A stretch of 64,000 nucleotides of DNA, taken from positions 806,001-870,000 of the forward strand of contig JAFKAC010000009.1 in assembly GCA_025766275.1 (NCBI GenBank), in the 5' to 3' direction. Of this stretch, positions 12,329 to 24,264 are shown piece by piece. Source of the DNA: Lactarius indigo. Its lineage: Eukaryota; Basidiomycota; Agaricomycetes; Russulales; Russulaceae. A program made the translations under genes and the position numbers. The notes beneath the pieces were generated by a model that did not search any database, had not been told where the DNA came from, and was given only the letters and a program-made list of their open reading frames with translations. The first letter of the stretch is position 1; the number at the start of each line of letters is the position of its first letter.

Positions 12329-13613
12329 CTAGTACATCGAAGCACTGGATCCAGCCATCATCGGCGTTACGTCCGGTGTTCTCGACCTCGGAAGTAAAGT
12401 CACCAGTCGATGCTTCTGTATTTCTAGACCCTTCTTCCCGAAGTATCTCTCCGACTCGAACGACCAGCAGTCGTGCCCGCGAATCCAGTGACCCAGTCTC
12501 TCAGCAAAAGCGGTGACAACGGGATCCATATCGGGGCCCCACGAAGGCAGCATCCGATATTGGGCCTGGAACCTGGATAAAACGACTCGGTTGTATTCCG
12601 CGAGCCAGTCCAGTGCCCCGTCTAAGTCTACACCTTGTTCGCTCATGACGACAGTGAGGATGTTGTGACCGCCATGTCCCGCAGCTTGCTCATTGTTGTA
12701 AGAATATAGATCCTGATTCACGTCATGGGAGGGTCAGAACGGCCAAAACATAGCCAAGAGCGGGTAGACAGATACGCACGTTGGTAAGCACAACGGAATC
12801 TGCGGCCAGAGCAACGAGGGATTCCATCGCAGGGTGTGTCATGATTTCGTCCGGGATATCCAAGCCCAGCTCCACGGAAAAGAATGAAGCACATGCGCCG
12901 GCGGTGAGCCTCCTGAGCTCGAGATAGTCTGCGGTGCCGCGGACGCGGCCGGCGTTCCGGTCGGAGGCCTCGTCAATTACTGCGTAGACATATGCAGCGA
13001 ATGATTTGAGGAATCGTCTCTGAGCTGCCTCGCTCGCAACTTTGATCGCACGTAGCCAGAATCTATCAATATGGTCGGTCACGAGATATTGACGGCAAGG
13101 CAGTACGCGCAGAGAAGGGGGACGCACTGTCGTGTGATCTCTCCAAGCTTCGACTCGCCTTGTGGACGTTCCTTGTGAGGATTTCTGAGAGCATCCATGA
13201 CCATATCTGCGCAGCCACGAGCGCCGTCTTCGTCGAGTTTGTCGGTGTACTCGTCGTAAATGAAAAAGAGTACCATTAGATCACAGGAGACGCGGAGGCA
13301 ATCTAGTAGGAATTGTCAGGATATATCTCCGGCCCGCAAAATGTCGGTGGCAAACCTTTATCGAGTAGAGGATATCCAAGGGAGCTGAGAAGAGCTATGC
13401 GCGTGTTTAGTCACGAATTAAACTGGGAACAGGTACCTTCTCACCGAAATCGCATCGGTCGAACGACCTCTGTGACTTGGCATCAAGGGCCTCAAAGCTA
13501 CGAAGCCACTCATCGGACTCTGGCTTTGCCTCTTCGTAATGCTGGTTCAAGAGTCTGGGCCAAGGCCACTGAGCGACGAGGTCGGGGAGGTAGAATTGAG
13601 GAAGTCCGGACAT
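12329..13613 (-). CDS. Sesquiterpene synthase, copy A
   Basis: Class I terpene cyclase that ionises a prenyl diphosphate (probably farnesyl diphosphate) with Mg2+ in the cytosol. Five exons on the minus strand: 13613-13445, 13394-13356, 13302-13128, 13062-12780 and 12712-12329, giving 349 aa, the usual size for basidiomycete sesquiterpene synthases. The aspartate-rich motif is DEYTD (residues 86-90, DExxD form) and the NSE triad is NDLYSYNNE (N222, S226, E230). The pyrophosphate-sensing arginine and C-terminal RY of the family are expected; a plausible RY is in SERYFGKKG. Exon phases are identical to copies B and C. A TATATAAG box lies about 77 bp upstream. Product unknown. A few residues longer at the C-terminus than B and C. 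Confidence 0.92.
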
Positions 13614-15387
13614 CGTTTAATAGAAATAGACGAGGCAGTGAGTGTTTGAAGGTCTGGTGAGGCCGCTGTACACTGAGGAGTAAGGACTTATATACCCAAG
13701 GCCAAGAACGTCATTGGTGGCCAGGAGATACGCACACCGAGAATTGTGCGGATTCCAGTGTGATCGCATCGCACCGGGGGTTAGAATATAGGCGTTCCAC
13801 GGTTCGCGGATATGAACGCCCGACGGTGTCAACTTCAAACCCTCATAGGAAAGAACACGTGGCGCCAAACCAAGAGCAGCGCAGCTAATCTGTCTCACCC
13901 CCCAATCCTCACAAGGGTCTACACTGCAGCCGGTATCGACGATCTCACCCAGACTCTCGATAATGTCATCCACGAACAGTGCGTTGAAGGTAACTTTGTT
14001 GACTGGTTCAAAAGAAGCAATTGGGGGGTAGGGGGGTGATTGGCGCGTAAGTGGCAATAGAATGGCTACGGAAGGTGTCGGGGCAGATGAATAATGAAAA
14101 TCCCTACAATCACGACATGGGAACAGAGCTACTTGATCGATGATCGCTGTGGTCAGCACTACACAGCCCTATTTTTGCTAGCCGGCCCGGCTACATCTAG
14201 CCGACCCGATGCCGGAGATCTTCCTTTTGGCGCCCTTGCTGTGGTACTCAATCGTACAGTACCGGGTCGAAGCTAGCGCCGAGTTGACAACTTTGTTCAG
14301 GACCTCCTGAATTCATGTGCGCGCGTTAATAATGTTACGAGGCTGTCTGATGGAGTGCTCCTTCTGTCAGGCCTGTCAGGGCTCAGGGTCACCCTACTAC
14401 GAATGGACAATTGGGGATGCCCGACCCAGTACACAGCAGCCCGAGGCAAGTTCCAGGGTGGACTATATTCACTGGTTGAAACACCCTCGTGACGTAGGAT
14501 AAATCACACACAGTACGATTTGGCGAGCAACATACCCAAAATGCGTGCTACCATGATGTCGATATACTAACCTCGCCTTCGTCACTCCTAATTTGGGCAT
14601 TGTTCGGAGATACTTGGCCACGGGTGGAACGTTCCTGCATCGCCTAATTACGAAATGTTGTGGTGCTCCTTCACTCGAGTGTTTAGTATAGTAGGCGCTA
14701 TCGTGGCGGAGTAGTAAGTGGGCGCTCAGGCCCTACATACACGAGATCTGCCGCCATTACCGGGAATCGCGACGAGAACACTACTTTAAGATTGGCGTCA
14801 GTCAGACCATAAATGAAGGTGGAGCCCCCCAAGATAAAGGGAAATATCTGGGTGGCGTATCTCCATCCGGTAACCACGTTTATGTGCACTGCCAGATTAC
14901 CACATTTGTGACTTCTTTTTCTGATGGTGGCAAGTCGGAAATTCCTTCCTCATCGTTTCGGTGTCCGGACAACATAGGACACTGAGCCGACAAGAGAGTT
15001 TTTGCGCTTCCAGTAATATGTCATTCGAATAGGCTCCTCCGGCTTGTCGATAGAAGTTTTGGTCCACATGCTACACTTTAATACCGTCGCGGCCAAGCCA
15101 TGAGGCCAAATCCTGCCCGTGTCAAAGGTCACAGCCTTCCATCCGGACTCGGAACCTGAGGCCTGAGTACTGAGTACTGAGTGACAATGGGCCGATACTA
15201 GCCTGCGGGAATTCCATGAAACCGGCTGACCCCGGGCCGAACTTTTTAGGAAGGGCTTGAGGTTCACTACGTTCACTGGCGAGTGGTCCCAAGGGTGTTC
15301 CATTCAATATGCCATTGAATAGTAGTTGGCCCAAAAAACGAACAACGATTTAGCGTATTATCCTGTCTACATTCTAATACTAATAAG
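13614..15387. other. Between terpene synthases A and B: duplicated flank, coding relic
   Basis: Contains the promoter of copy A, the 3' flank of copy B (about 15120-15387, matching 12070-12328), and at about 14571-14950 a stretch that is recognisably similar to about 17520-17900 beyond copy B. The shared stretch has short minus-strand open pieces (for example around 14698-14889) but frameshifts between the copies, so it looks like a decayed shared neighbour rather than a gene. No function recognised. Confidence 0.55.
13687..13694 (-). promoter_or_regulatory. TATA box of terpene synthase A
   Basis: TATATAAG on the minus strand about 77 bp upstream of the ATG, conserved in position in all three paralogues. 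Confidence 0.65.
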
Positions 15388-16667
15388 TCAAAGCACAGGT
15401 TGGGCCATCATTGGTGTCACGTCCGGTGTTCTCGACCTCGGAAGTAAAGTCACCACTCGGTGCTTCTGTATTTCTGGTCCCTTCTTCCCAAAGTATCTTT
15501 CCGCCTCGAACGACCAGCAGTCGTGCCCGCGAATCCAGTAACCCAGTCTCTCAACGAAGGCGGTGACAACGGGATCCATATCGGGGCCCCAGGAAGGCAG
15601 CATCCGATATTGGGCCTGGAACCTGGATAAAACGACTCGGTTGTATTCCGCGAGCCAGTCCAGTGCCCCGTCTAAGTCCACACATTTTTCGTTCATGACA
15701 ACAGTGAGGATGTTGTGCCCATCGTGCCCTGCAGCTTGTTCGATGTTATAAGAGTATAGATCCTGAATCACGTCATGGGAGGTCAGACTGGTCCACACAC
15801 ACGTCCAGGAGAGGTAGATACGCACGTTTGTGAGTATAAGGGCATCTGCGGCCAGGCCAAGGAGAGAATCTATCGCGGGATGCGACATGATCCCGTCCGG
15901 GATGTCTAGACCCAGCTCCACGGGAAAGAATGAAGCACGTATGGCCGCGGTGAGTCTCCTGAGTTCAAGATAGTCTGTGATGCTACGGACGCGGCCGGCG
16001 TTTCGGTCGGAAGCCTCGTCAATTACTGCGTAGACATATGCAGTGAATGACTTGAGGAATCGTCTCTGAGCTGCCTCGCTCGCAACTTTGATCGCACGTA
16101 GCCAGAATCTACCAATATACTCAGTCGCGGGGGTATAGAATGCAAGACAGTACGCGCGTAGAAAAGATAGACGTACTGTCGTGCGATCTCTCCCAGCTTC
16201 GACTCGCCTTGTGGACGTTCCTTATGAGGATTTCTGAGAGCATCCGTGACCATATCTGCGCACATACGAGCGCTGTCCTCGTCTAGTTTGTCGGTGTATT
16301 CATCGTAAATGAAAAAGAATGCCATTAGATCACAGGTAACGCGGAGACAATCTAGTGGGAATTGTCAGGATATTTCCGGCCCACAGAACGTTGGTGGTAA
16401 ACCTTTATCGAGTAGAGGATATCCAAGGGAACTGAGAAGCGCTATTCCAGGTGCACCTGTTCAGTTGTGAATTAAACTGGGAACAAGTAACCACTCACCG
16501 AAATTGCATTGGTCGAACGACCTCTGTGACTTGGCATCGAGGGCTTCAAAGCCGCGGAGCCACTCGTCGGACTCTGGCTTTGTCTCTTCGTAGTTTTGGT
16601 TCAAGAGTCTGGGCCAGGGCCACTGAGCAAATAGGTCAGGGAGATAAAATTGAGGAAGTTCGGTCAT
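15388..16667 (-). CDS. Sesquiterpene synthase, copy B
   Basis: Second cyclase of the array, 346 aa. Exons on the minus strand: 16667-16499, 16441-16403, 16351-16177, 16108-15826 and 15762-15388; the first four exons have exactly the lengths of copies A and C (169, 39, 175, 283 nt). Metal-binding DEYTD at residues 86-90 and NDLYSYNIE at 222-230. Coding, introns and both flanks are clearly similar to copy A, so A and B arose by tandem duplication of about 3 kb (offset about 3.06 kb). Differences are mostly substitutions, with no stop or frameshift, so both copies appear functional. The C-terminus reads PMMAQPVL. Product unknown. Confidence 0.92.
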
Positions 16668-16752
16668 CGTTTATCCGTTACAGATAAGGACGTGAACGTT
16701 TGATGGTCTGGAGAGGCCTTGTGCAAGTGAGGAGTGGCGACTTGTTGGGGGA

Positions 16753-16760
16753 TTTATATA
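16753..16760 (-). promoter_or_regulatory. TATA box of terpene synthase B
   Basis: TATATAAA on the minus strand about 90 bp upstream of the ATG, in the same context as in copy A. Confidence 0.65.
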
Positions 16761-17143
16761 CCCCAGGTTAAGACCGTCATTGGTGGCCAGAGGTAGGCGA
16801 CCATAGCATCGCGCAATTGGTATGCGGATTCCACTGTACGACCCCATGGCTCCGGCGGTGAAAATATAGACGTTCCACTGCCAAATACGAGTTAGTGGTG
16901 GTGGCAGCGTGTGCAAACCGACCTAGAATGCGGAACTTAGACTAACATACTTAGTTTGTCTCCCCAATCCAATCATCCCAAAGATCCTCCCGGCATCATA
17001 TACAACCGAGGTATAAAATTGGCGATAGCAGGTATATATGGACGAAGTCGGGGGCTAACAATCGTCCAGAGCCATCGTGAAGCTGTCATGGAGCTGAGAT
17101 CTAGCTGGGGCTCTGTCATTCGAGGCTTCGACCGAGGAGGCAG

Positions 17144-17192
17144 CCGGGTTACTACTCTGTACAGCCCTTGGCTGTGCAGAGGAGTAACCCGG
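17144..17192. repeat. Inverted repeat, 23-bp arms, 3-nt loop
   Basis: Left arm 17144-17166 and right arm 17170-17192 pair at 21 of 23 positions around ctt; flanking CCGAGG/CCTCGG can extend the stem. Intergenic, so it could be a foldback element remnant. Confidence 0.8.
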
Positions 17193-20100
17193 CCTCGGCT
17201 CTGGACTGTGCAGAATACTGTAATGATCTACTAGTCTATATGCAGGTCACCCTTTTGCCGCAGATGTAGTATCACCCTAGTAATACAGTTACCCGGGTCG
17301 GACGCTGGTTCGAACTTGTTGGGCATGTCGCGTCTGGCGGACTGGCTAACATGAAACTGTCCAACTCGGACGATGTACTATCATCGAGAAACAAGTATGA
17401 CACCGACCTTCGCCCAGAATTCAAATTGGCCCCTCAGGCTGTACTAACCACCTCCGACTTGGCGGCGGCAATAGACATGCATGCCATCATGATATCGATG
17501 AGTCAACCCACAAACTCTTGTGTTCTTCTACTTGAGGATTGTTCGGAGAACACTCGGTTTTAATAGAACGTTCCCCGCATCACTTAAGTACGAAATGGTG
17601 TAGTGCTTGAATGGTGTTTATTTGGGTGTTCAGACGTTCAGGCGCTGTCGCTGAATATAAGCGGTGGTTTTTTTTTGTTTTAAGAAAAAAAGGCGCTCAT
17701 GCCCTCACCAGCGTTCAGAAGGTGATAAATATCCAAGAATCGCCGCGATCACCGGGGTTTTCCACAAGGACATTCGTTGGCATCAGTGGGACAATACAGA
17801 CAAGGGTGGAGCCTGGAGCTTGAGATAAAGGGAAGATCCAGGTGGCGTATCGGACTTCTCCGAATCGAGGTGTGCGTTGTCAGCGGGTGTGTCAACGAAT
17901 TTCACACTGGCAAAAGTTCCTATGGACATCCGAGGAAAGGGTTACTGTAGCTATTTTCTTGCTTCAATGCTGCTGTAACGTCACCCTGAGACTGCTTACT
18001 CATTGTCATACATCAGCACGTCAGCGAAATGATCGCCCTTTCAAGTTTTGGCCCCCATTGACCCCTTCCAGATCTGCCTTGTCGCTATTTCTCTCTATTT
18101 GGAACCGAAGGCATTTGCATCTTCGCCCTCTTTTGATATGTCTTATCTGAATAGAAATGAAGTTACTACTGGTAAGGTCATTTCGCGATCAAGACACTTC
18201 TCGATATGAATTCTTGGTGTGACTGACATACCCGTACAAGGGAGGGCACGACTTCGTACCCCAAGGGCCCAAGTTGAAATCATTACTGGCTGTCGAGGAC
18301 TGGTCGTGTCACGTATTGTGCGTGTTCCAGGGTCGTTCCCGCAGTTACTAGTAGGAGAAAGGCTTTTCAACTGTCAACAGGCGCAAATTTTCACATGGGA
18401 CATGAAACCGAACGTGGAAGCTGCATCACATAGTCCCGATAGACCCCGGAAGGAGGCTGCGCCAGAAGCTACGAGGCTTTCGAAACACCCACCCAACTTT
18501 CGCAATTCCTAAGGAGCAACGATTTCGTCATCTCTCTATGCAAACTATGTTCAAGCGATGGGGAGATCCTTGAGGTAGAACACAGTCAAAAAAAAAAGCA
18601 CGAGAGCGGTCTAATCAACGCGGCCGTAACCAAAGCCGCGGACCCAGCTGCAAACCAATCAAACTCGGCGGGGGCTCGACAAGACACAATGAAATAAGAC
18701 ACGTCCAGGTCCCATGAGTTGAAGCCCCAAAGACTCCAGAAAGAGGACGAGGCAGTACGTGGATAAAGAGGTGAATGGAGGTTCGATAACGCAAGGGTTT
18801 TCCCGCATATGCAGCTTGTAAGACGTCAATGGCTTGCCATGGCGCACAATGTGCCCCAACTTACTCAACGCTCGACAAGCCACGATGCCGCTCCCTAACA
18901 AGAGTGAGGATGTCCGAAGGCACAGTCAGATTCATGTATCGGAGGGGATCAGCTGGAAGCAGTAACTTTCAGTCTGGTACTCTGGTGACAGTACCCCACG
19001 ATGCACAATACTGTAATGATTCCAAATCAAATAAAAGGTCCGACGTTCGATATACAATTGAGGAAGGAGGCACGGTTATTTGGTCCCAGGGGCGAGGTAT
19101 GTGAGGTGCGGGTACTGTAATGATCTAGAAGGGACAAAACCCTCACAAATCGGCCGATTGAATCACCAACGTAATTGACGGGGAAATACTCTGCGCGCCA
19201 ATCATACTCGTGGGATGGGCAATAAGCCTGCAAATGCTAAACGGAAGAAGGAAGCGCAAAAACTAACTATATCAGGTTAGGCATAGAAGAACAGCGAGCC
19301 AGAATGAGGTCTCTCTGTTTACCCTCTGAAGGAACCAGCTCGTCTTCACGTGTCTCTCTAACACTCCAGCTCCTGAAACATATGATAACTGACACCACAG
19401 GACAGTCGGCATTCTCTCAGCACCTAAGATCCATATCAGAACGAACTAAGAACCACAAACAATGAGTAAAGAGGTCCCCGATTGGGGCGACAAGGGTATC
19501 CGAACGGGCCACAGAGATAAACTCCCAACACTTCAGCCCTGGTTCCGCAAGCACAGATGACCTAGAACTGGCGATTAGCTCCGCGATATATGCACAGAAC
19601 TGACGCCTAGCCAGGATACGACCTAGGTTGTCGTGCTGCCAGACGCAATCTAGGTACGCTGGAGCGTTTTACAATGCCGCACAGCAATCCAATTTAGTTG
19701 TGAAAATCTGAAAAACCAAAATTTTCTCGATCTTCTGGAATTGGAAAATGTCCCAGTGGTATGGTAGAGGGTATCCAGATGGATTATAGAACAGCCGAGG
19801 GCCGTCATTCGGAGAGATCGTGTCCATTACTTTACTAGCACATAAAGCCCTGGAAGAAGTCCGGAAACAATGGAACCCGACAAGAATCTTGAAATTCTGT
19901 GAAACAGTTTGGGGCTCCAGGTCTTGACGCGCTTGGTGTCTGGTCCAGGAAATAGTCCGAAGGTCAATACTTGGCATATTGCCGATGACTAATCATGAGA
20001 CAAGCGCAACTCTGGGGCCCCGGAATGGTCACATGACCAACATTGTTGCTTTGCTCCAGTTCGTGCACGACTGCCAGAAGGGTGGTTAATTTCGGTGAAT

Positions 20101-20278
20101 TCAGGCAACTACATGTGATAAGGGAAAGAACCCGAACTAATATCAGTGCCTGCATACGTGCCGACAAGCCTAGTAGAATGAATGTTCTTTGCTGATGTTC
20201 TATGATGTTCTATCAAAAGTATGTCAATGCGTTGTGCATCATCCGATTCGTAATGTACGGCGTCAATAATGTCACTTT

Positions 20279-20530
20279 TCACCTTGTACCGCACTGAGAT
20301 AGGCACCCCACTATTGCAACAGGCATCATGTCCGCGGCCGCATTCCTTAGAAATGGGGCTGTCTTCCTCAAAATATGTCTCTCTGGGTCGAGGTGCCACC
20401 ATTCATACCCATACAACCCTTCCGTGAGGTATCCGTCGGCGGCCGCCAGTGTATCTGTCACGGCGTCTAGGAAGTGAGGTACGTGGCTTCGCGGAAGTTG
20501 ATCAGACAGACTTTCTGATGCGATTCAGAT
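20279..20530 (-). other. Unidentified open coding-like fragment
   Basis: An open minus-strand frame reads through GYLTEGLYGYEWWHLDPERH, which looks like real protein rather than chance translation. Past about 20280 the frame is lost, and a neighbouring frame continues leftward. No family recognised. It may be a relic exon of a gene from the locus. Confidence 0.3.
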
Positions 20531-20660
20531 TGAGCAGAGCGCCGAGTGTTCAAACTTGAAGTATGCACCGCTCGAGGTTCATAAGAAACTACTAATATAA
20601 GATATCGATATCTCTACAAAGGAGGCGCTACATAGTGAATCTGGTCTAGTTTTAATTCGT

Positions 20661-21911
20661 CTAAGCATCGAGCTGAGCCATCATTGGCGTCACGTCTGGT
20701 TTCTTCACTTTCGGCAGCAACGTCACCCGCCTGTGCTCCTTAATCTCCGGTCCCTTCGTCCCGAAGTATCTTTCTGTCTCAAGGGACCAGCAATCTATCC
20801 CGCGAATCCAGTATGCCAATCTCTCCACAAAGGCGCTGACATCGGCATCGACTTCAGGACCCCAAGAAGGAAGCAGGCGATGTTGCGCCTGGAAATTGGA
20901 TAGCACTTGTCCGTGATACTCTCCGAGCCAGTTGAGCGCGCCGTCCAAGTCCGCCCCCTTTTCGTTCATGATGACAGTGACGATGTTATGACCGCCGTGT
21001 CCGGACGCTTGCTCGATGTTGTACGAGTACATATCCTAGACGTCGTGATTAGACGGATCCGCGAGCCATAAATCCTGAGAAATACCCACGTTTGTGAGGA
21101 CGAGAGACTCTGCAGCCAAGCTGAGGATCGACTGCAACGCGGGGTGCGCCATGACCTCGTCTGGGATGTTTAGGCCTGCTTCAGCGGCCAAGAAAGACGG
21201 GTATCCGCCTGCAGTGAGCCGCGTGAGCTTCAAATAATCCTCAACACCTCGGACACGTCCATTTGCGCGGTCAGAGGCCTCGTCGATCACTGCATACACA
21301 TATTCTGCGAATGTTGCGATGAAGCGCTTCTGAGCTTCTGGGCTTGAAACCTTCATCGCGCGCAGCCAGAATCTGTTAAAATAGGATCGAGATTAATAAA
21401 ATACGCAAAAAGGATGGGCGAGAGAGACGTACTGCCGTGCAATCTCGCCGAGCTTTGGCTCGCCTTGTGGGCGCTCCTTGTGAGGGTCACGGATGGCGTC
21501 CATAACCATCTCTGCGTACACGCGCGCACCATCACCGTCGACCTTGTCGGTGAATTCGTCGTATATGAAAAACAGGACCATAAGGTCACAGCCAACCCGA
21601 ACACCATCTAAGGGCGTGTCAGAGCAGCTAGGTGGATCAGCCGAAAAGAAACAGACCCTTGTCAAGTAAGGGGTACACGAGTGAACCGAGGAGGGCTAGG
21701 CGTCCTGTCAGTGGCCGAAGATAGCGAGAACGATGTATTTACAGAAGTTGCATAGATCGAACGACCTCTGTGACTTGGGATCAAGGGCCCCGAAGCCATG
21801 TATCCACTGATCGGATTCTGGCTTGACCTCAGCGTAGTGTTGATTCAACTTTCTGGGCCAGGGCCACTGGGCGAGCGGATCGGGGAGAGAAAACTGAGGA
21901 ATGCTCGACAT
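20661..21911 (-). CDS. Sesquiterpene synthase, copy C
   Basis: Third cyclase, 346 aa, more diverged from A and B than they are from each other. Exons on the minus strand: 21911-21743, 21695-21657, 21607-21433, 21372-21090 and 21035-20661, again 169/39/175/283 nt for the first four. Metal-binding DEFTD at 86-90 and NDMYSYNIE at 222-230. The ATG at 21911 (MSSIPQFSLPD) aligns with the starts of A ([11 protein letters not shown]) and B ([11 protein letters not shown]); an upstream in-frame ATG at 21974 is not conserved. The final intron ends gtctag. No lesion. Same-orientation clustering suggests tandem expansion of one ancestor, with C the older split. Product unknown. Confidence 0.92.
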
Positions 21912-22691
21912 TGTGATGAGAGACAGAGGGGTTACTAGGTGAGAAGACCTTGCGATTGTAGAGTTCAAGGCCATTCGTAGGGATCTTTATATGCCATGCA
22001 AGTAGCCCAGATAACGTACTCTTCGCCTGGGCCGGAGCTGTGAAATAACCGAAGAATCCTGACATCGGGACAGCCAATCCTTCCTGTAGTTCGTTATCTG
22101 TGGCTGAGTGTCATGGCTCGTTCTGCGCAGATAGCCTAAAACAAGGGTGTCCGTGTTTGGCGGAAATGAGGTAGTAAGGCGGTAAACGCGATGTAGAGAC
22201 AACTGGAGTGGCGCTGCAGGGACGGAAATCTGAAGCCCGAGCCACCTTAGCTCCAGGCGCGCTGACCATTCGAAGCGCACTCAATGCAGTATGTTTACCA
22301 ATTCCGGTCATGAGGAAAGCAAGTATGACTAGAAATGGAACTTGAGCTTGAATGTGCACAGCCATGCTTTGCCTTTCTTTTGGACGAATTCAAATAACCC
22401 GGGATTCGGAGGCCTCCACGCCGGCGACGCCAGCGCAAATCGAAATTGATGATCAGGATGAGGCAATGAGATAAGGCACGTGTTCGTCCCGACGCAATCC
22501 CTACATTCAGAGCGTTAAGGTATCAATAGATTCAGTATCTTCAAGTTGCGACGTCGACGAGGCCGGGAATCGAAAAGATGCTCTCTTACCCTTATGTCGG
22601 AAAGTCGGGCCAGGGTACAACTGGAGTACCCCTCCACTTCAATCACCGACCTCCCAACCGTGCCCTGAATTGTTGGTGCGCCTGACACTGT
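21912..22691. other. Upstream of terpene synthase C
   Basis: Promoter of copy C, then sequence without a recognised gene. An 84-codon minus-strand frame starting at 22365 has a hydrophobic N-terminus but no family match. Confidence 0.5.
21985..21992 (-). promoter_or_regulatory. TATA box of terpene synthase C
   Basis: ATATAAAG on the minus strand, about 77 bp upstream of the ATG. Confidence 0.6.
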
Positions 22692-22787
22692 GGGCATATT
22701 ACAATGTAATCCAATTCAGTTGCAAAAATCTGACTAATCAAATTTTGTGAAATAGCCAACTGAATTGGATTGTATTGTGAAATGCCC
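22692..22787. mobile_element. MITE-like inverted-repeat element, 96 bp
   Basis: Terminal arms 22692-22722 and 22757-22787 (31 bp each) are complementary at 27 of 31 positions, starting gggcat and ending atgccc, with an A/T-rich centre. Too short to code. A related single arm with aatccaatttagttg occurs at about 19688-19704. Its transposase family is unknown; no clear target duplication seen. Confidence 0.72.
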
Positions 22788-22799
22788 GTAGTGGCATGA

Positions 22800-22809
22800 A
22801 CCGGGTGAT

Positions 22810-22813
<4 letters not shown>
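22800..22813. repeat. LINE target-site duplication, left copy
   Basis: accgggtgattatt, repeated at 40203-40216. It lies next to the poly-T run that is the LINE poly(A) tail on the minus strand. Confidence 0.88.
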
Positions 22814-22840
<27 letters not shown>

Positions 22841-23058
22841 GGACGGGCGCTTTTTATTTTCCGATATCTAGTTGTCTACGCGTAGACTACCCAATACCTT
22901 GAAAAACAAAAAGCTAGGTAGTAGGAGATTTACCATCAGCTCTACCTAGCGCACTGTGTTGCCGGGCCTGGAGGGGATCTGGTTTGCAAGGGAAAATGCG
23001 CTTATGCACATCCCCGGGTGGGGGGATAGTGTGGGACTCAGACACAGGGCGACCGTGG

Positions 23059-24264
23059 TTAGGTGCGATGTGGTCTCCTACCCACTAAAACCTCACGGAT
23101 GTTGAGCCAGTTGTGGGGGGGCTCTGGGTGGATTAGGGGTTTCCAGGTGGCTTTAACGAGGTTGGTGGTTTTGGGGTCCCGTTTGATCTTCGTGGCTATT
23201 AGTTTGTCATTTATTAATCTACGGTTTATTTGGTGGAGCCATCGGCGTTCAATTTCTTCTGTTGAGTGTTCTTTCAGTTGGATTGTTCTTTCGCACCTCG
23301 TGACCCATATTAGGTAGGCTGACTCCGAGGTAAGGATTTGTAATAGTCTGTTCATTCCTTTTGTTTTGATTCGTCGTCGCTGGTCGGTTTCGTCTCCTCT
23401 CTCTTGATCGTGCGAGATCGCTAGGGATCCGCTACCAAGTACAAGTCCTAGGGTTGGTGTTGGCCAGGGTATTGTCTCGTGTGGCCAGTATTTTTCTGCT
23501 ATGTTCCAGATTGTTCTTACCGGCGTTGTTTCGCAGTCGATAAGGATATGACTCATGTCCTCTTTTACCTGGCAGTTGGGGCATCGCTGTCTGTGCTCGA
23601 AGTTGGGAATGTTTTCCCAGAAGTCCCCGATCATGAACGCTCTGTGGATGGCCTTGTATAGGAATTGCTGTATGATAGGTCTGATCGTATTTTGTCTTAG
23701 GTTTTTCCATATTGACTTGGATGTTTCCTCCGTTTTATTGATCTGTAATATTGCCGCTTTTATTAGGTTTAGGTTCTTTTCTGTTGTCGGGCGTTTCAGG
23801 GCAGGGTTTTGGCTGCATATTCCCCTGTATGCCCGTGCTTGGGTTATCGACGCGAGTTTTGCTCCTTGGAGATCGTATTCCTTGGGGACTGTTAGGATGA
23901 GTTCGTCCGCTTCTTCTTTCTCTGCGCCTTCTTTTGCTAATGCGTCGCATTCTTCATTCCCGTGTATCCCGCTATGTCCTTTTACCCATTCGAAGTGGGT
24001 CGTGGCTGTGCGTCTCTTGAGAAGGTAGGCCGCCATTTTGAAGAATGGTGCGTTCTTGACGTTTATCCATCCATTGTCTTCCCAGGTGCCTAAGTGCTTT
24101 GTTAGGCCATCGATCACGTACTTGGAGTCGGTTTTAATCAGTATTGGCCAGAAGGTGGGTACTGTGTTGATTGCCTTGATTACCGCGGCTATCTCGCCGA
24201 TTTGGTTTGATTGTAGTTCTCCAGGTATGCGGATTGCTGCGTTTCTTCTATCGTTGGGGCCGAT
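23059..24264 (-). pseudogene. LINE ORF2 C-terminal part: RNase H (3' portion) and zinc-binding tail
   Basis: Open frame from the insertion point at 24264 to a stop at 23059. It begins with the rest of the RNase H split by element A: acidic E in IGEIAAV, D in KTDSKYVIDGL, then WVKGHSGIHGNEECDALA with the catalytic-loop His and final Asp. Downstream lies a C-x2-C-x7-H-x4-C cluster (CPNCQVKEDMSHILIDC) common at LINE C-termini. Joining TGGATCGG at the far side (39940) to CCCCAAC here restores frame through the CCGAT duplication, giving GVWIGPNDRRN. No reverse transcriptase is present, so it cannot be autonomous. Confidence 0.88.

Larger units (their letters stand above)
16668..20660. other. 4 kb without a recognisable intact gene, between synthases B and C
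   Basis: Holds the copy B promoter, a strong 23-bp-arm hairpin (17144-17192), the relic shared with 14571-14950, and further scraps. The word actgtaatgat occurs near 17219, 19011 and 19110, hinting at small repeated elements. At 19668-19710 there is a sequence resembling one arm of the inverted-repeat element at 22692. No P450, transporter or regulator motif was found, so if this is a pathway locus its other genes lie elsewhere or have decayed. Confidence 0.5.

Noticed and set aside
17285..17330. Possible tRNA B box (ggttcgaac)
   Set aside because: No A box or acceptor stem at a suitable distance.
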